Source: Jiangella endophytica
GTDB lineage: Bacteria; Actinomycetota; Actinomycetes; Jiangellales; Jiangellaceae
NCBI RefSeq assembly: GCF_003427025.1
Contig: NZ_QVAI01000008.1
Location: 124,001-188,000, forward strand
Direction of reading: 5' to 3'
Length of the DNA stretch: 64,000 bases
A program made the position numbers and the translations under genes. The notes under the pieces are model-generated. The model ran no database searches. It worked only from the letters and a program-made list of their open reading frames with translations, and was not told the origin of the DNA. Shown here piece by piece: positions 50,903-60,391 of this stretch (positions are counted from its first letter, which is position 1; the number at the start of each line of letters is the position of its first letter).

Positions 50903-51494
50903 CGTCCGTGCCGCGCCCGTAGGTGCGCCACACGTACCTCCAGGGAATCACCACGAGGACGACGGCGACCAGGCAGCAGCTGACCGCGGTCCGCGCCGTG
51001 ACCGCGTCGAGGCTCCCGTCGAGCGCCTTGGGGAGCGCGACCAGGCACAGCCAGCTGAGCTTCCAGACCGACTCGAACAGCAGCAGCGGAACGAGCCGGA
51101 CCGGGTGGCGCAGCCCGAGGAAGGCCAGCAGCGACATCGCGGCGAGGAGGCACACCGTCACGCCCTCGTACAGCGGCAGGGTGTGCACCTCGGGCAGGAG
51201 CGGCCACTTCACGAGGGCGAGCCCGACCCCCATCAGGAGGTAGCCGGCGCGCAGCAGGCGCAGGCGCGTCCGGGACAGCTCGGCCGCGTGGGAGGTCGTG
51301 ACGGAGATCAGGGTGGCGCCGAGATCGCGGACCCGGGTGAGCAGGCCGTGCAGCTCCGACTGGTCCGCCACGACGCCGCGAAGCGCTGTCGTGCCGTCGG
51401 CCTCGTGGGTGACGGCCATGCCGCCGAGCCAGCTCGACCAGTGCTGGTCGAGCCGGCCCTCGAGACGGAGCTCGTAACGCATGGAGGCGGTCAT
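50889..51494 (-). CDS. Conserved hypothetical membrane protein with ligand-domain start
   Basis: A 201-residue protein. The first 85 residues look soluble (YELRLEGRLDQHWSSWLGGM; ALRGVVADQSELHGLLTRVRDLGATLISV), a pattern found in small actinomycete proteins with a ligand-like ferredoxin fold. Four hydrophobic segments follow, including LLFESVWKLSWLCLVALPKAL. No function is recognised. Its ATG overlaps the stop codon of the next membrane protein gene (ATGA), so both are made together. A regulator of the LAL class is encoded upstream. Confidence 0.65.
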   Translation of the reverse strand: MTASMRYELRLEGRLDQHWSSWLGGMAVTHEADGTTALRGVVADQSELHGLLTRVRDLGATLISVTTSHAAELSRTRLRLLRAGYLLMGVGLALVKWPLLPEVHTLPLYEGVTVCLLAAMSLLAFLGLRHPVRLVPLLLFESVWKLSWLCLVALPKALDGSLDAVTARTAVSCCLVAVVLVVIPWRYVWRTYGRGTDVSAR

Positions 51495-52156
51495 CGCACG
51501 CTCGCCGTGGCCGGCTGCGTCATGACGCCCCGGCGTGCGGTGCTCCACAGCGACCAGCCGAGTCCGATCATGGCGATGCCGTTCGGGAAGGCCAGCAGCC
51601 GGTAGAAGGCGTCCGGCAGCACGGACAGCGCGACGCTCACCACGCCACCGGCCGCCAGGAGCGCGGCCGGCCACCGCGCCAGGACCCGCGCCCGGAACAG
51701 GGCGATGCCGAAGACGAGGCCCCCGGCCAGGTAGCAGAGGCTCTGGAGCTGGAACACCGTGGCCATCGCACCGATGTCGCCCGTGACCGCGTCTCCGGTG
51801 AATACGGCGAGGACGTCGTCGACGTAGGACGGATCGGACGTCGCGACGGACGGCAGGACGTACCCGGCGACGAACGAGGTCGACAGGATCAGCAGGTAGC
51901 CGGTGCTGAGCAGCAGGTAGCCGACGAGTCCGAGGATCCCGTTGCGGCGGATCCGGCTCAGGTACATCCCGGTGATGCCGGCCAGTGCCAGCGCGGCCAT
52001 CAGGACCTTCAGGGAACTCCGGACGACCACCTCGGTCGTGCCGACGGATGTGGCATCGAGATGGGGGTGACCGATCTGGACGCCGATGAAGATCAGGCCC
52101 GCGAGGAGCGCTGCGGAGCCGGCGGCGCGGGTGAGGGACGTAGCGGTGACGGTCAT
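51491..52156 (-). CDS. Six-to-seven-span hypothetical membrane protein
   Basis: A 221-residue membrane protein with about six hydrophobic segments and short loops, resembling DUF4386-type proteins (LLAGLIFIGVQIGHPH; YLLLSTGYLLILSTSFVAGY; FQLQSLCYLAGGLVFGIALF; LLAFPNGIAMIGLGWSLW). ATG 52156 was chosen because AGGAGC lies 7 nt upstream; an in-frame ATG at 52174 is possible. It is coupled to the next gene by an ATGA overlap. The intergenic dyad at 52236 and the adjacent regulator gene suggest control by that regulator. Confidence 0.7.
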   Translation of the reverse strand: MTVTATSLTRAAGSAALLAGLIFIGVQIGHPHLDATSVGTTEVVVRSSLKVLMAALALAGITGMYLSRIRRNGILGLVGYLLLSTGYLLILSTSFVAGYVLPSVATSDPSYVDDVLAVFTGDAVTGDIGAMATVFQLQSLCYLAGGLVFGIALFRARVLARWPAALLAAGGVVSVALSVLPDAFYRLLAFPNGIAMIGLGWSLWSTARRGVMTQPATASVR

Positions 52157-52235
52157 GGCGTTGCTCCTGGTCATGAGGCTGGGCGGGGTGCCCGGCGCTG
52201 GTCCATGACCGTAGGAAGCGACGTGGTGAGGCCAC

Positions 52236-52253
52236 ATCACCATGTGTGGTGAT
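52236..52253. promoter_or_regulatory. Small dyad ATCACCA-TGTG-TGGTGAT
   Basis: A 7-bp perfect dyad with a 4-nt centre in the 122-bp gap between the membrane-protein pair and the LAL regulator gene. It lies 80 bp upstream of ATG 52156, a suitable place for an activator site. Confidence 0.4.
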
Positions 52254-52278
52254 CGGGTGGGTGATTCGGGGTGCCGGG

Positions 52279-54948
52279 CTACAGGAGGCCGAGTTCGGTG
52301 CCGCGGCGCACGGCGGCGGCGCGGGTGCTCACGTCTAGCTTGGTGAAGATGTGCTTGGTGTGGGTCCGCAGTGTGTTGACGGACACGAAGAGCTGGCGCG
52401 CGATCTGGGGACCGGTCAGCTCCGTCGCGAGCAGCCGCAGCACCTGGAGTTCGCGGTGACTGAGCCCGTCGCCGGCCGGGTCACCGGTGACCGGCCGCTC
52501 GGCGGTGGCCCGGCGCAGGACCCGTACGTGGCCGGCCGCCACGCCGCGGCGCTCGGCCACGTCGAGCAGCGTCTCCATCCGCGCGCCCTCGTCGAGGAAC
52601 AGCCGGGCGTAGCCGGCCGGCACCGCGGTCTCCAGCGCGTCGGCGAACGGGTTCATCGCGGCGTCGAGGTCACCAGCGGCCGCGTTGGCGAGGGCGCGGA
52701 GCATCAGGATCTCGGCCACGCTGCCCTGACGCCGGGCTCCGCGAGCTCCGTCGAGCAGCCGGGCCAGCAGCGGCAGGGCCTCGTCGAGCCGCTCCTCGGC
52801 CAGCAGGAGGCGGGCGAGCGTCAGGTGGTCGCACTCGGCGAGATACGACGGGTCGCCCGGCGCGGCCGCGTGCTCGCCGGCCCAGTCCCGGGCGAGGGCC
52901 AGGCGGCCACGGGCGATGTCGACCCTGGCCCGCAGCGCGGGGATCGGCCGCACGTCGGGGAAGAACCCGGGGAGGTAGCGCTCCTGTGCCTGCGCCAGGA
53001 GGCCGGCCGCGGCGTCGAGGTCGCCCTCTGCCCGGCGGAGTCCGGCCATGGCGAGGTACCAGCGGTGACGGTTCTCCGGCAGCGAGCCGGCATCGCCGAT
53101 CTCCCGTGCGGTCCGCAGCTGCTCCGCGGCGGCGTCGAGGTCGCCGCGTTCACGCAGCGCGTCGGCGAGGCCGACGTGGAGGTCGCCGGTCACGGGAAGC
53201 GCGATGTCCGGGCGCTCACCCGCCGCGGTCAACGCGCGCTCGTAGAGGTGCCCGGCCTCGGCGGGCCGGCCACGGGCCCAGGACATCCCGGCCAGGACGA
53301 CGGTGCTGCCGAGCTCGTCGGCCAGGTTCCCGGCGACATGCAGGCTGCGCACCGCCTGGGTGAAGGTCTCGACCGCGGCGTCGAGCTCTCCGCCGGCCCA
53401 GAGGGCCAGGCCGAGGAACCCGGCCCCGGCCCCGCGGGCGAGGTGGTCGTCCGGGCCGGCCAGGTCCAGCACCCGCCGCGCCTGCCGCGCCGTGCTCGCG
53501 GTGTCGCCGCGCGCCTGGGCCACCGCGGCACGGTACATCGCGATCGTCATCGGCAGCCGCCGGCGCTCGTCGTCGGGCGTGCGCTCACGAGGCGGCATCG
53601 CCGCCAGCAGGTCCTCCGCGTCGCGCAGCCAGGCGTCGGCGTCGTCCACGTCGCCGTCTCCGAGCCGGCTCCACGCGACGACGACGCCGAGGGCCGGGCG
53701 CTGTCGTAGGACGTCGTCGGGGAGGGCCCGCACCCAGCGCCGGATCGTGCGGTCCCGCCGCTGCCGGCTCGCCTCGGGCAGGGCCCGTTCGATGAGGTCT
53801 GCCGCGTACAGATCGTCGTGGGCGGCGATGGCGTGGGCGATCGCGTGGTCCGGGCGGCCGTGCTCGGCGGACCACCGGGCCGCCGCGCGATGCAGGGCCG
53901 GCTCCCGTCCGGGCTGCTCGGCGACCAGCCGAGCCCGCAGCGCGTCGGCGAACAAGTGGTGATAGCGGTACCACTGCCGGTGGTCGTCGAGGGGGACGAG
54001 GAACAGGTTGCCGCGCTCCAGCGCCTCGAGCAGGTCGTGGCCGTCCTGCCGTCCTGTGAGCGCGTCGCACAGCGGCCCGGTCAGCTCGTCGAGGACCGCG
54101 GTGTCGAGCAGGAAGTCGCGCACCTGCGGCGACTGAGCGTTCAAGACCTCGTCGACCAGGTAGTCGAGGACGAAGCGGTGGCTCCCGGCGAAGGCCGCGA
54201 CGAAGTCCGCGACGTCGTCCCGATCGCGCAGCGACAGGCCGGCGAGCTGCAGGCCGGCGGCCCATCCCTCGGTGCGGCGCTCCAGGGCGTCGACGTGACC
54301 GGCGTCGAGGTCGAGGCCCATCACCTCGTTCAGGAGGGCCGCCGCCTCCGGTGGCCTGAACCGCAGGTCGGCGGCACGGACCTCGAACAGCTCGGCGCGA
54401 GTGCGCAACCGCGTCACCGGAAGCGGCGGGTCGGCGCGCGTGGTGATGGCGACGCCGACGTGCGCTGGGAGGTGATCGAGCAGAAACGTCAACGCGTCGT
54501 GGACGTCCTGGGACTCGATGGCCTGGTAGTCGTCGAGCGCGAGCACCAGCGGCGCGTCGAGGCCGTCGAGGTCGTTGGTCAGGCCCATCAGAAGGGCGGA
54601 GGTCCATGCGCCGCCGTCGTCGTGGAGGAGTGCGGCCGTGTCGGCGCCGACCTGCGGCGTGGTCGCCCGGATCGCGCCGAGCAGATCGGCCAGGAAGCGC
54701 CGCGGGTCGTTGTCATCGGCATCGAGGGAGATCCAGGCGACATGACGGGGCTGGGACGTCGGGTCCGCCCGCCACCGGGTGAGCCACTGGCTCAGGAGCG
54801 TGGTCTTGCCGAAGCCGGCCGGCGCGGAGACGAGGACCAGGCGAGGCAGCGGGTCGGCGCCCAGCGGCAGCCGGTCGACGAGCCGCGGGCGGGCGACGAG
54901 CCGGCGCCGCGGAGTCGGCATGCGCAGCTTGGTGCCCAGGAGCGCCAC
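52279..54948 (-). CDS. MalT/LAL-type LuxR-family regulator
   Basis: An 889-residue ATP-binding transcription regulator. Residues 1-20 ([17 protein letters not shown]) form the usual LAL start; Walker A is [15 protein letters not shown], Walker B-like [14 protein letters not shown] long helical TPR-like region occupies the middle, and the C-terminal LuxR helix-turn-helix is [40 protein letters not shown]. Start GTG 54948 fits family N-termini; a GTG 12 codons upstream (54984) is also open. Such proteins sense a small ligand and ATP. Only 122 bp separate it from the membrane-protein pair in the same direction, so it may be transcribed with them. Confidence 0.9.
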   Translation of the reverse strand: MALLGTKLRMPTPRRRLVARPRLVDRLPLGADPLPRLVLVSAPAGFGKTTLLSQWLTRWRADPTSQPRHVAWISLDADDNDPRRFLADLLGAIRATTPQVGADTAALLHDDGGAWTSALLMGLTNDLDGLDAPLVLALDDYQAIESQDVHDALTFLLDHLPAHVGVAITTRADPPLPVTRLRTRAELFEVRAADLRFRPPEAAALLNEVMGLDLDAGHVDALERRTEGWAAGLQLAGLSLRDRDDVADFVAAFAGSHRFVLDYLVDEVLNAQSPQVRDFLLDTAVLDELTGPLCDALTGRQDGHDLLEALERGNLFLVPLDDHRQWYRYHHLFADALRARLVAEQPGREPALHRAAARWSAEHGRPDHAIAHAIAAHDDLYAADLIERALPEASRQRRDRTIRRWVRALPDDVLRQRPALGVVVAWSRLGDGDVDDADAWLRDAEDLLAAMPPRERTPDDERRRLPMTIAMYRAAVAQARGDTASTARQARRVLDLAGPDDHLARGAGAGFLGLALWAGGELDAAVETFTQAVRSLHVAGNLADELGSTVVLAGMSWARGRPAEAGHLYERALTAAGERPDIALPVTGDLHVGLADALRERGDLDAAAEQLRTAREIGDAGSLPENRHRWYLAMAGLRRAEGDLDAAAGLLAQAQERYLPGFFPDVRPIPALRARVDIARGRLALARDWAGEHAAAPGDPSYLAECDHLTLARLLLAEERLDEALPLLARLLDGARGARRQGSVAEILMLRALANAAAGDLDAAMNPFADALETAVPAGYARLFLDEGARMETLLDVAERRGVAAGHVRVLRRATAERPVTGDPAGDGLSHRELQVLRLLATELTGPQIARQLFVSVNTLRTHTKHIFTKLDVSTRAAAVRRGTELGLL

Positions 54949-54997
54949 CTGGTCAGCGTAGGGCGCTCCACGCCGCGAACGCACGAGACGCGGGCGG

Positions 54998-55495
54998 CTA
55001 CTTGAGCACGGCGCCGAGGAAGGTGGTGAGGTTGCGGCGGGCGCGGGCGACCTTCTCGTCGACCGTGATGGTCTCGTCGATCTCGATGCCGACGATGGAC
55101 TTCTTGCGGCCGCGGACGTAGAGCGAGCAGGCGAGGTCGGAGCAGAGGTACTGACCGACGGTGTTGCCCTGGCGGCCGGCCTCGCCCGTGCGGCGGGCGG
55201 TCATGAGGGAGACGCCGCCGCTGGTGTGGGTGGTCAGGCAGAGCGAGCACATGCTGCGCGTGGTGAACCCGCGTGCCGCCTTCGAGGCCGCCCGGAGCGT
55301 GACGCCGACGAGGCCGTCGTCGCGTTCGGTGACGAGGTAGCCGCGGTCGGGCGCGCCGGGATCGCGCCAGCCGAGGAAGTCGAGGTCGTCCCAGGGCTGC
55401 TCGCCGAGGTCGCGCGGGACGGCCAGCCGCTGTGCCTCGCCCTTGGAGCAGTTGACGAAGGAGCGGCGGATGTCGTCCTCGGTGATCGGCCTCAT
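54998..55495 (-). CDS. FBP/FusB-like EF-G-binding zinc-finger protein
   Basis: A 165-residue protein with the C-terminal treble-clef zinc finger of the FBP family. Cysteines lie in [14 protein letters not shown] and in [17 protein letters not shown], forming the zinc site. FusB-type members bind elongation factor G and free it from fusidic acid-stalled ribosomes. The N-terminal part ([20 protein letters not shown]) is typical for actinomycete homologues. ATG 55495 follows a weak GTGAG. It is not clearly part of an operon. A role in translation rescue is inferred from the family only. Confidence 0.82.
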   Translation of the reverse strand: MRPITEDDIRRSFVNCSKGEAQRLAVPRDLGEQPWDDLDFLGWRDPGAPDRGYLVTERDDGLVGVTLRAASKAARGFTTRSMCSLCLTTHTSGGVSLMTARRTGEAGRQGNTVGQYLCSDLACSLYVRGRKKSIVGIEIDETITVDEKVARARRNLTTFLGAVLK

Positions 55496-55628
55496 GCTCA
55501 CGACGCTAACCGCGGGCGACCGGCCCGGGCAAAGCAATTACCAGCGCGCCGCCGAAGCCGTTCCGAAGCGGGTGGCGGCGATCCTGGCAGGCCGCCCACG
55601 GGCGACCACGTCTTCGTCGACGACGTCG

Positions 55629-56747
55629 TCAGCGGCTGACCGGGAACGACCGGTCGCCGAACAGGATGCGGCGGGCGGCGGCCCGGCCCGGCGGCGTGCG
55701 CAGCACCGCGAACCCCGCCGCGGCCGCCGCGGGAGTCCGGACCCGGGCCAGCCCCTGCCGCAGCGCCAGCCGGCCCCGGAAGCGGGCTCGCAGCGCGGCG
55801 CCGTCGTAGTGCGCGAGCGGGTCGGGACGGCCCGCCCGCAGGGCGTCGTCCAGGACGGCGGCGGCGTGCTCGGACAACCGCAGGCACGGGTCGAGCCCGC
55901 CTGCCGTCAGCGGCGAGACCGCGCCCGCCGCGTCGCCGACGAGCAGGCCGTCGACGCAGCTGATGCGGCCCAGCACGCCGCCGACGGGGATCGGACCGCC
56001 GCGCCGTTCGACCTCGGCGCCGGCCGGACGCTGCACGCCGTCGAGCCCCGGCGCGGCCGCGCTGAACCGCGCCAGCGCCCGCCGCATGCCGTCCGGGAAA
56101 CGGTCGGCGTACCCGGCCACGCCGACGTGGGCGTGCCGGCCGTCGTCGACCACCCAGGCGAGGTAGCCGGGCGCGAGTGCCGGGTCGAGCACGCAGTGGA
56201 ACGTCGGCGGCCGGGCCGAGGCCTCGACCGCGAAGACCTCCTCGGCGCCGGTGAGCAGGTGCCGGTTGCGGTCCAGCGCGAGATCGCGGGCCACTCGCGA
56301 GCGCGCGCCGTCGGCCCCGACGACGAACCGCGCCCGCACCCGGATCGGCCCTTCCGGCCCGGCCAGCAGGAACCCCGAACGCCCCCGGCCTTCGTAGCGG
56401 GTGCCGAGCAGGACGCGCACGCCCGCCGCGGCCGCCGTCCGCGCGGCGTCGAGGTACAGCGCCCCCATGTCGCCGACGCGGTACTCGTCGCGCTCGCTGA
56501 CCAGCGTCACCGGGCGGCGCCGGCTGGGCGGGTAGAGCACGACGCGGCGGATCGGCGGCCCCAGCGACCCGGGCGGCAGGGCGAAGTCGTCGAGTGTGCG
56601 GCGGACGAAGATCCCGGTCGTGCGGATGGCGCCGTCGAGCCGGGACCGCCGTTCGGCCAGCAGCACCTGGTGCCCCGCGCGAGCGAGCAGCGTCGCGGTG
56701 TGCAGCCCCGCCAGCCCGGCGCCCACCACGAGCACGTCGACGTTCAC
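55629..56747 (-). CDS. FAD-dependent oxidoreductase, geranylgeranyl-reductase-like
   Basis: A 372-residue flavoprotein with VDVLVVGAGLAGLHTATLLA, FVVGADGARSRVARDLAL and CVDGLLVGDAAGAVSPLTAG. The plan is that of the third such protein in 10 kb, but it lacks the CG motif seen in the protein at 49772-50902. GTG 56747 overlaps the stop codon of the HTH regulator gene, so its translation is coupled to the DUF2975/HTH pair. The substrate cannot be named; lipids or isoprenoid quinones are possible. It is not next to any phenolic-lipid gene. Confidence 0.8.
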   Translation of the reverse strand: MNVDVLVVGAGLAGLHTATLLARAGHQVLLAERRSRLDGAIRTTGIFVRRTLDDFALPPGSLGPPIRRVVLYPPSRRRPVTLVSERDEYRVGDMGALYLDAARTAAAAGVRVLLGTRYEGRGRSGFLLAGPEGPIRVRARFVVGADGARSRVARDLALDRNRHLLTGAEEVFAVEASARPPTFHCVLDPALAPGYLAWVVDDGRHAHVGVAGYADRFPDGMRRALARFSAAAPGLDGVQRPAGAEVERRGGPIPVGGVLGRISCVDGLLVGDAAGAVSPLTAGGLDPCLRLSEHAAAVLDDALRAGRPDPLAHYDGAALRARFRGRLALRQGLARVRTPAAAAAGFAVLRTPPGRAAARRILFGDRSFPVSR

Positions 56748-56959
56748 TCGTCGCCGTCCGGAACCCATTCGAGCAGGTCGCCGGGCTGGCAGTCGAGGAC
56801 CCGGCACATCGCCTCGAGGGTGCTGAACCGGACCGCCTTCGCCCGGCCGTTCTTCAGCACGGCCACGTTGGCCGGCGTCAGCCCGACCTTCTCCGCGAAC
56901 TCGCCGACACTGAGCTTCCGCTTCGCCAGCTCGACGTCGATGCGCACGACGATGGGCAT
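56744..56959 (-). CDS. Small XRE-family HTH regulator (YozG-like)
   Basis: A 71-residue Cro/C1-type DNA-binding protein: IDVELAKRKLSVGEFAEKVG, LTPANVAVLKNGRAKAVRFS, TLEAMCRVLDCQPGDLLEW. The sequence corresponds to the YozG-type regulators that accompany DUF2975 membrane proteins. Its ATG overlaps the stop codon of the DUF2975 gene (ATGA) and its stop overlaps the GTG of the flavoprotein gene, giving a three-gene coupled operon. Confidence 0.92.
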   Translation of the reverse strand: MPIVVRIDVELAKRKLSVGEFAEKVGLTPANVAVLKNGRAKAVRFSTLEAMCRVLDCQPGDLLEWVPDGDE

Positions 56960-57438
56960 CAGATCACCGCGTCCATGTCGGTGCGCAGCGTCGTGGCCTG
57001 GCGCAGCAGCACGCGCATGACGACCATCAGCAGCACCAGCGCTCCCCCGGCCAGCACCACGCCGAACAGCAGCACCGGTAGTCCCGGGCCGTCGACCACC
57101 GCGGTCACGGAGACGAACGCGGCCAACAGCAGCAGCCAGGCGGCGGACATCGTCGACACGATCGCGTCCACCCAGGCGAACGCGGCCTCGCTGAAGATGC
57201 GGCCGGCCTTGACCATGCCGAGCAAACGCCACGTGCAGACGATGACCACCTGGACGCACACCAGCTCGACGATGGAGAACACCAGCGCCGGCCACTGCAG
57301 GTAGGCGAGATCGGGCTCCTCGTCGGCGAGGTCCGCGAGCGTCACCGGCAGGATCGCCACCTGCGCGACCACCAGCCCGGCGAACAGCAGCACGAGCAGG
57401 ATCCGGAGCGGGCCGACGGCCCGATGAGTGGACGGCAT
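56959..57438 (-). CDS. DUF2975 membrane protein
   Basis: A 159-residue protein with four hydrophobic segments of the DUF2975 family (YoaS-like): LRILLVLLFAGLVVAQVAIL; LVFSIVELVCVQVVIVCTWR; GRIFSEAAFAWVDAIVSTMS; VVLAGGALVLLMVVMRVLLR. Members are typically encoded with a small XRE regulator, as here, and are suspected to modulate its activity at the membrane. It is the first gene of the operon; AT-rich DNA (57440-57480) between it and the MFS gene end may hold the promoter. Confidence 0.85.
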   Translation of the reverse strand: MPSTHRAVGPLRILLVLLFAGLVVAQVAILPVTLADLADEEPDLAYLQWPALVFSIVELVCVQVVIVCTWRLLGMVKAGRIFSEAAFAWVDAIVSTMSAAWLLLLAAFVSVTAVVDGPGLPVLLFGVVLAGGALVLLMVVMRVLLRQATTLRTDMDAVI

Positions 57439-57469
57439 GCGCCGACTGTCGCTGGTTATCGATCGAAAG

Positions 57470-59107
57470 TCAATAGGTTTCGCTCGATATGCGCTCCGCC
57501 CCGGGTTGCTGTCGCGGGATGCTCCGCGCCGCGAACAGCGCGCCGAGCGCGATCAGGGCCAGCAGTGCGAGGGCGGAGCGCAGGCCGTCGATGCGGGCGG
57601 CGGCGTTGTCGTCGACGATGGCGTCGGCGGTGTCCGCGGGGACACCCGCGTCGTCGAGCGCCTGGGTCAGCTGGTCGTCGGAGACGAACGGCACGCCGCC
57701 GGAGAGCTCGGCCTCGGCCCGGGTGCTCAGCTCGGCGGGCACGGCGGGATCGTCGCGGACGTTGTCGAGGAACGACGTCGTCAGCGCCGCGATCAGCACG
57801 GCGCCCGCGAGCGCCGTCCCGATGGACGAGCCCAGGAACATGACGCTGTTCTGGATGCCGCCCACCTCGTCGCTTCGCTCGTCCGGTACCGACGACACCG
57901 TCACGCTGCCGAGCTGCGACGCGAGCGCACCGATGCCCAGTCCGATCAGCAGCATCGGCCAGGTCACGACCTCGGCGCCGACGCCGAGCTCGAGCGCCGC
58001 GGTCAGCCACACGAGACCCGCGCACATCGACAGGAAGCCGGCCCGCACCACCAGCCGCGGCGACACGTCGGGCAGCAGCTTCGGGATCCCGAGCGCCGTC
58101 GCGAGGAGGGCCAGCGAGAGCGGGAGGATGCGCACCCCGGTCTCGATGGCCGACAACCCGAGCGCGACCGACAGGAACAGCGGCACGGTGAAGAACGTCC
58201 CCGCCAGCACGACGTACTGGAAGAGGAACGCGATCAGCCCGCCGCGCAGGACGGCGTTGCGCAGCAGCGCCGGATCGAACAGGATCGACCGGCCGGTGTC
58301 GCGCCGCCACCGCTCCCACGCCGCGAACCCCAGCAGCACCAGGCCACCGGCGAGCACCAGCCAGATCACCGGCGACAGGCCGAGCCATTCCGGTGCGTCC
58401 GGCTTCGCGTTGACGAAGCCCCAGGTGCCGGACCGGATGATGCCGAACACGATGAGGCCGAGCCCCAGCGCCGACAGCGCGGTGCCCACGAGGTCCAGCC
58501 GCGTGGAGCGGTCCCCCGGGACGTCGGCCATGCGCCGCGTCAGCACCAGGATCACGCCGACGATCAGCACCTCTCCCGCGAACACCCACCGCCACGAGGC
58601 GTAGGTCGTCAGCGTCCCGCCGATCAACGGCCCCAGCGCGACGGCGATCGCCCCGGCGGCCGCCACCAGGCCGTAGGCCCGCGGACGCGCGCCGCGGTCG
58701 AAGTTCGACGCGATCAGCGCGACGATCGCCGGCATGATCAGCGCGGCGCCGACGCCCTCGAGCACCGACCAGCCGATCAGCAGCACCGTCAGGTTGGGCG
58801 ACAGCGACGTCGTCAGGGATCCGGTCCCGTAGATGACGCAGCCGATGGCGAACGCCCGCTTGCGGCCCAGGATCTCCCCGATCTTCCCGCCGGTGATCAT
58901 CAACGACGACATCACCAGCGTGTAGAACGTGATCGCGGACTGGATGCCGGTCACGGTCGTGCCCAGGTCGTCGGCGACGGTGGCGATGGACACGTTCATG
59001 ACCGAACTGTCCAGCGCCATCAGGAACTGCCCCGACGCCAGCGTCAGCAGGATCAGGCCGGACGCGGCCGCAGCCGTCCGGTCTGGTGTGGCATCACCCG
59101 ACTCCAT
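57470..59107 (-). CDS. MFS exporter of the DHA2 (14-span) drug family
   Basis: A 545-residue multidrug-type exporter. The first helix carries FLMALDSSVMNVSIATVADD with the acidic residue characteristic of proton-coupled drug antiporters, followed by motif A GGKIGEILGRKRAF, motif C GLVAAAGAIAVALGPLIGGT and the C-terminal helices. A 100-residue hydrophilic insert before the last span (FLDNVRDDPAVPAELSTRAE) is normal for the DHA2 group. ATG 59107 is the best start; no strong ribosome site is visible. A GC-rich hairpin lies directly upstream. Substrate unknown; no regulator is adjacent. Confidence 0.9.
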   Translation of the reverse strand: MESGDATPDRTAAAASGLILLTLASGQFLMALDSSVMNVSIATVADDLGTTVTGIQSAITFYTLVMSSLMITGGKIGEILGRKRAFAIGCVIYGTGSLTTSLSPNLTVLLIGWSVLEGVGAALIMPAIVALIASNFDRGARPRAYGLVAAAGAIAVALGPLIGGTLTTYASWRWVFAGEVLIVGVILVLTRRMADVPGDRSTRLDLVGTALSALGLGLIVFGIIRSGTWGFVNAKPDAPEWLGLSPVIWLVLAGGLVLLGFAAWERWRRDTGRSILFDPALLRNAVLRGGLIAFLFQYVVLAGTFFTVPLFLSVALGLSAIETGVRILPLSLALLATALGIPKLLPDVSPRLVVRAGFLSMCAGLVWLTAALELGVGAEVVTWPMLLIGLGIGALASQLGSVTVSSVPDERSDEVGGIQNSVMFLGSSIGTALAGAVLIAALTTSFLDNVRDDPAVPAELSTRAEAELSGGVPFVSDDQLTQALDDAGVPADTADAIVDDNAAARIDGLRSALALLALIALGALFAARSIPRQQPGAERISSETY

Positions 59108-59116
59108 GATCAGACA

Positions 59117-59156
59117 CCCCCGTCCAGGACACCCAGCAGCGTGCACTGGACGGGGG
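59117..59156. repeat. 11-bp inverted repeat upstream of the MFS gene
   Basis: CCCCCGTCCAG (59117-59127) and its complement (59146-59156) flank an 18-nt spacer. Lying 10 bp before the MFS start and 45 bp after the VOC gene stop, it could be an operator for the exporter or a terminator for the VOC gene. Confidence 0.6.
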
Positions 59157-59200
59157 CGCCCGTCATCACCCGTCGCGTGGGATGTCGGGCGGGCGCGACC

Positions 59201-59587
59201 TCAGCTCGCCGGACCGGTGCCGACGTTGAGGATGTTGCCGTCGGGATCCTTGAACCAGGCGCCCCGGAACGGCCCGAACTCGGCGATCCCGTGCTCGTCC
59301 GTCTTGAGCCCCGGCAGGTCGTACTGCTCGAACGTCACTCCCCTGCCGGCCAGTTCGGCCACCGTCGCGTCGACGTCGTCCACCATCCACGTCGCCACCG
59401 TCTGCGGTGGGCCGCCGGCGAACTCGCTCGCGTAGAGCAGGAACCGGCTGGCCCCCGACCGGTACAGGATGCCGGCGGTGGCGTCCTCCATCTCGGGACC
59501 GAAGCCCAGGGTCTGCTCGTAGAACGCCCGCGCACGCGCCAGGTCGCCCGTCGCGATGGTGGCGTAGACCGGATAGTCATTCAGCAT
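59201..59587 (-). CDS. VOC/glyoxalase-like superfamily protein
   Basis: A 128-residue metal-binding beta-alpha-beta-beta-beta protein. Recognised parts are VYATIATGDLARARAFYEQT, LYRSGASRFLLYASEFAGG and GAWFKDPDGNILNV, which contain the usual His/Glu metal positions in reduced form. The ATG at 59587 was chosen for GGGGGTG 6 nt upstream; ATGs at 59593 and 59602 are in frame. Such proteins detoxify aldehydes or bind drugs, but nothing here fixes the substrate. Same direction as the MFS gene. Confidence 0.8.
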   Translation of the reverse strand: MLNDYPVYATIATGDLARARAFYEQTLGFGPEMEDATAGILYRSGASRFLLYASEFAGGPPQTVATWMVDDVDATVAELAGRGVTFEQYDLPGLKTDEHGIAEFGPFRGAWFKDPDGNILNVGTGPAS

Positions 59588-59649
59588 GACCATCACCCCC
59601 ATCTCGAACGTACGCGCCTCGTGAACCGATGGCCAGGGGGTACGCCGCG

Positions 59650-60225
59650 TCAGGACACGAGAGCGAAACCGCCGGTCCAGGTGATCTTCTCGGTGGCGGC
59701 CAGGCTGATCTGCAGGAAACCCAGCGCCTCCAGCTCGCGGGCCCGCTTCAGCGATCCGACGTCCACGGCCCGCAGGCCGCCGGCGCTCACCACGGCGGCG
59801 AGCGCCGACTTCGCGTCGCCGTCGTCACCGGCGATGAGCACGGTCGTGGTGACCGGGCCGACACTGCCGCCGGCGACGGCACCGGCGAACGTCGTGTTGA
59901 ACGCCTTCAGCACGCGTGCGCCCGGCAGCCGGGCGGCGATTCGCGCCGCGGCCGACGAGTCCGGCGGCACCACCAGCCCGTCGAACGTCTCGACATCCAC
60001 CGGGTTCGTGATGTCCACGACGATGCGTCCGTCCAGCTCGGCGCCCCGCCTGGTGAGGACGTCGTCGACGGAGGTATGCGGCACCGCCAGGACGACGATG
60101 TCGCCGGCCAGCGGCGTGCCGAGGGTCGTGGTGTCGAGCAGTTCGAACGTGTTGCCGCCCCTGCCCGCCAGGCCCGCGATCGCCTGGCCCATGTTTCCGG
60201 TGCCGATGATCGAGATGTGTGCCAT
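59650..60225 (-). CDS. F420-reductase-like NAD(P)-binding protein
   Basis: A 191-residue protein similar to F420H2:NADP oxidoreductases and other NADP-dependent proteins of the Fno family. The Rossmann motif is HISIIGTGNMGQAIAGLAGR, followed by IVVLAVPHTSVDDVL, IVVDITNPVDVETFDG and the helical VLKAFNTTFAGAVAGGSVG. The N-terminus lacks extra residues, and ATG 60225 has GGGAGGTGG 6 nt upstream. Members of this group in actinomycetes can use NADP or F420; this one cannot be assigned. It lies alone between the VOC gene and a hairpin region. Confidence 0.85.
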   Translation of the reverse strand: MAHISIIGTGNMGQAIAGLAGRGGNTFELLDTTTLGTPLAGDIVVLAVPHTSVDDVLTRRGAELDGRIVVDITNPVDVETFDGLVVPPDSSAAARIAARLPGARVLKAFNTTFAGAVAGGSVGPVTTTVLIAGDDGDAKSALAAVVSAGGLRAVDVGSLKRARELEALGFLQISLAATEKITWTGGFALVS

Positions 60226-60325
60226 GAGATCCACCTCCCAGGTGTTCCCTGCTTCGAGTACACACCCGCGGCCCACCCGAGTCAGCCGCGACCGTGGGTT
60301 CCGGCCCCTCACCCGCGAAACCGGG

Positions 60326-60391
60326 TGATACTCGCGAGACCGGCGAACCCGGCCCAGCCAAGACCCCCAACCGCCGGTTTCGCGAGTATCA
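60326..60391. repeat. Long hairpin (20-bp inverted repeat, one mismatch)
   Basis: TGATACTCGCGAGACCGGCG at 60326-60345 pairs with 60372-60391 except for one base. A related fragment of the same sequence (CGCGAAACCGG) lies just before it at 60314-60324, so this may be a REP-like intergenic element in the 334-bp gap. No gene is seen in the remainder of the gap (60226-60559). Confidence 0.65.
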
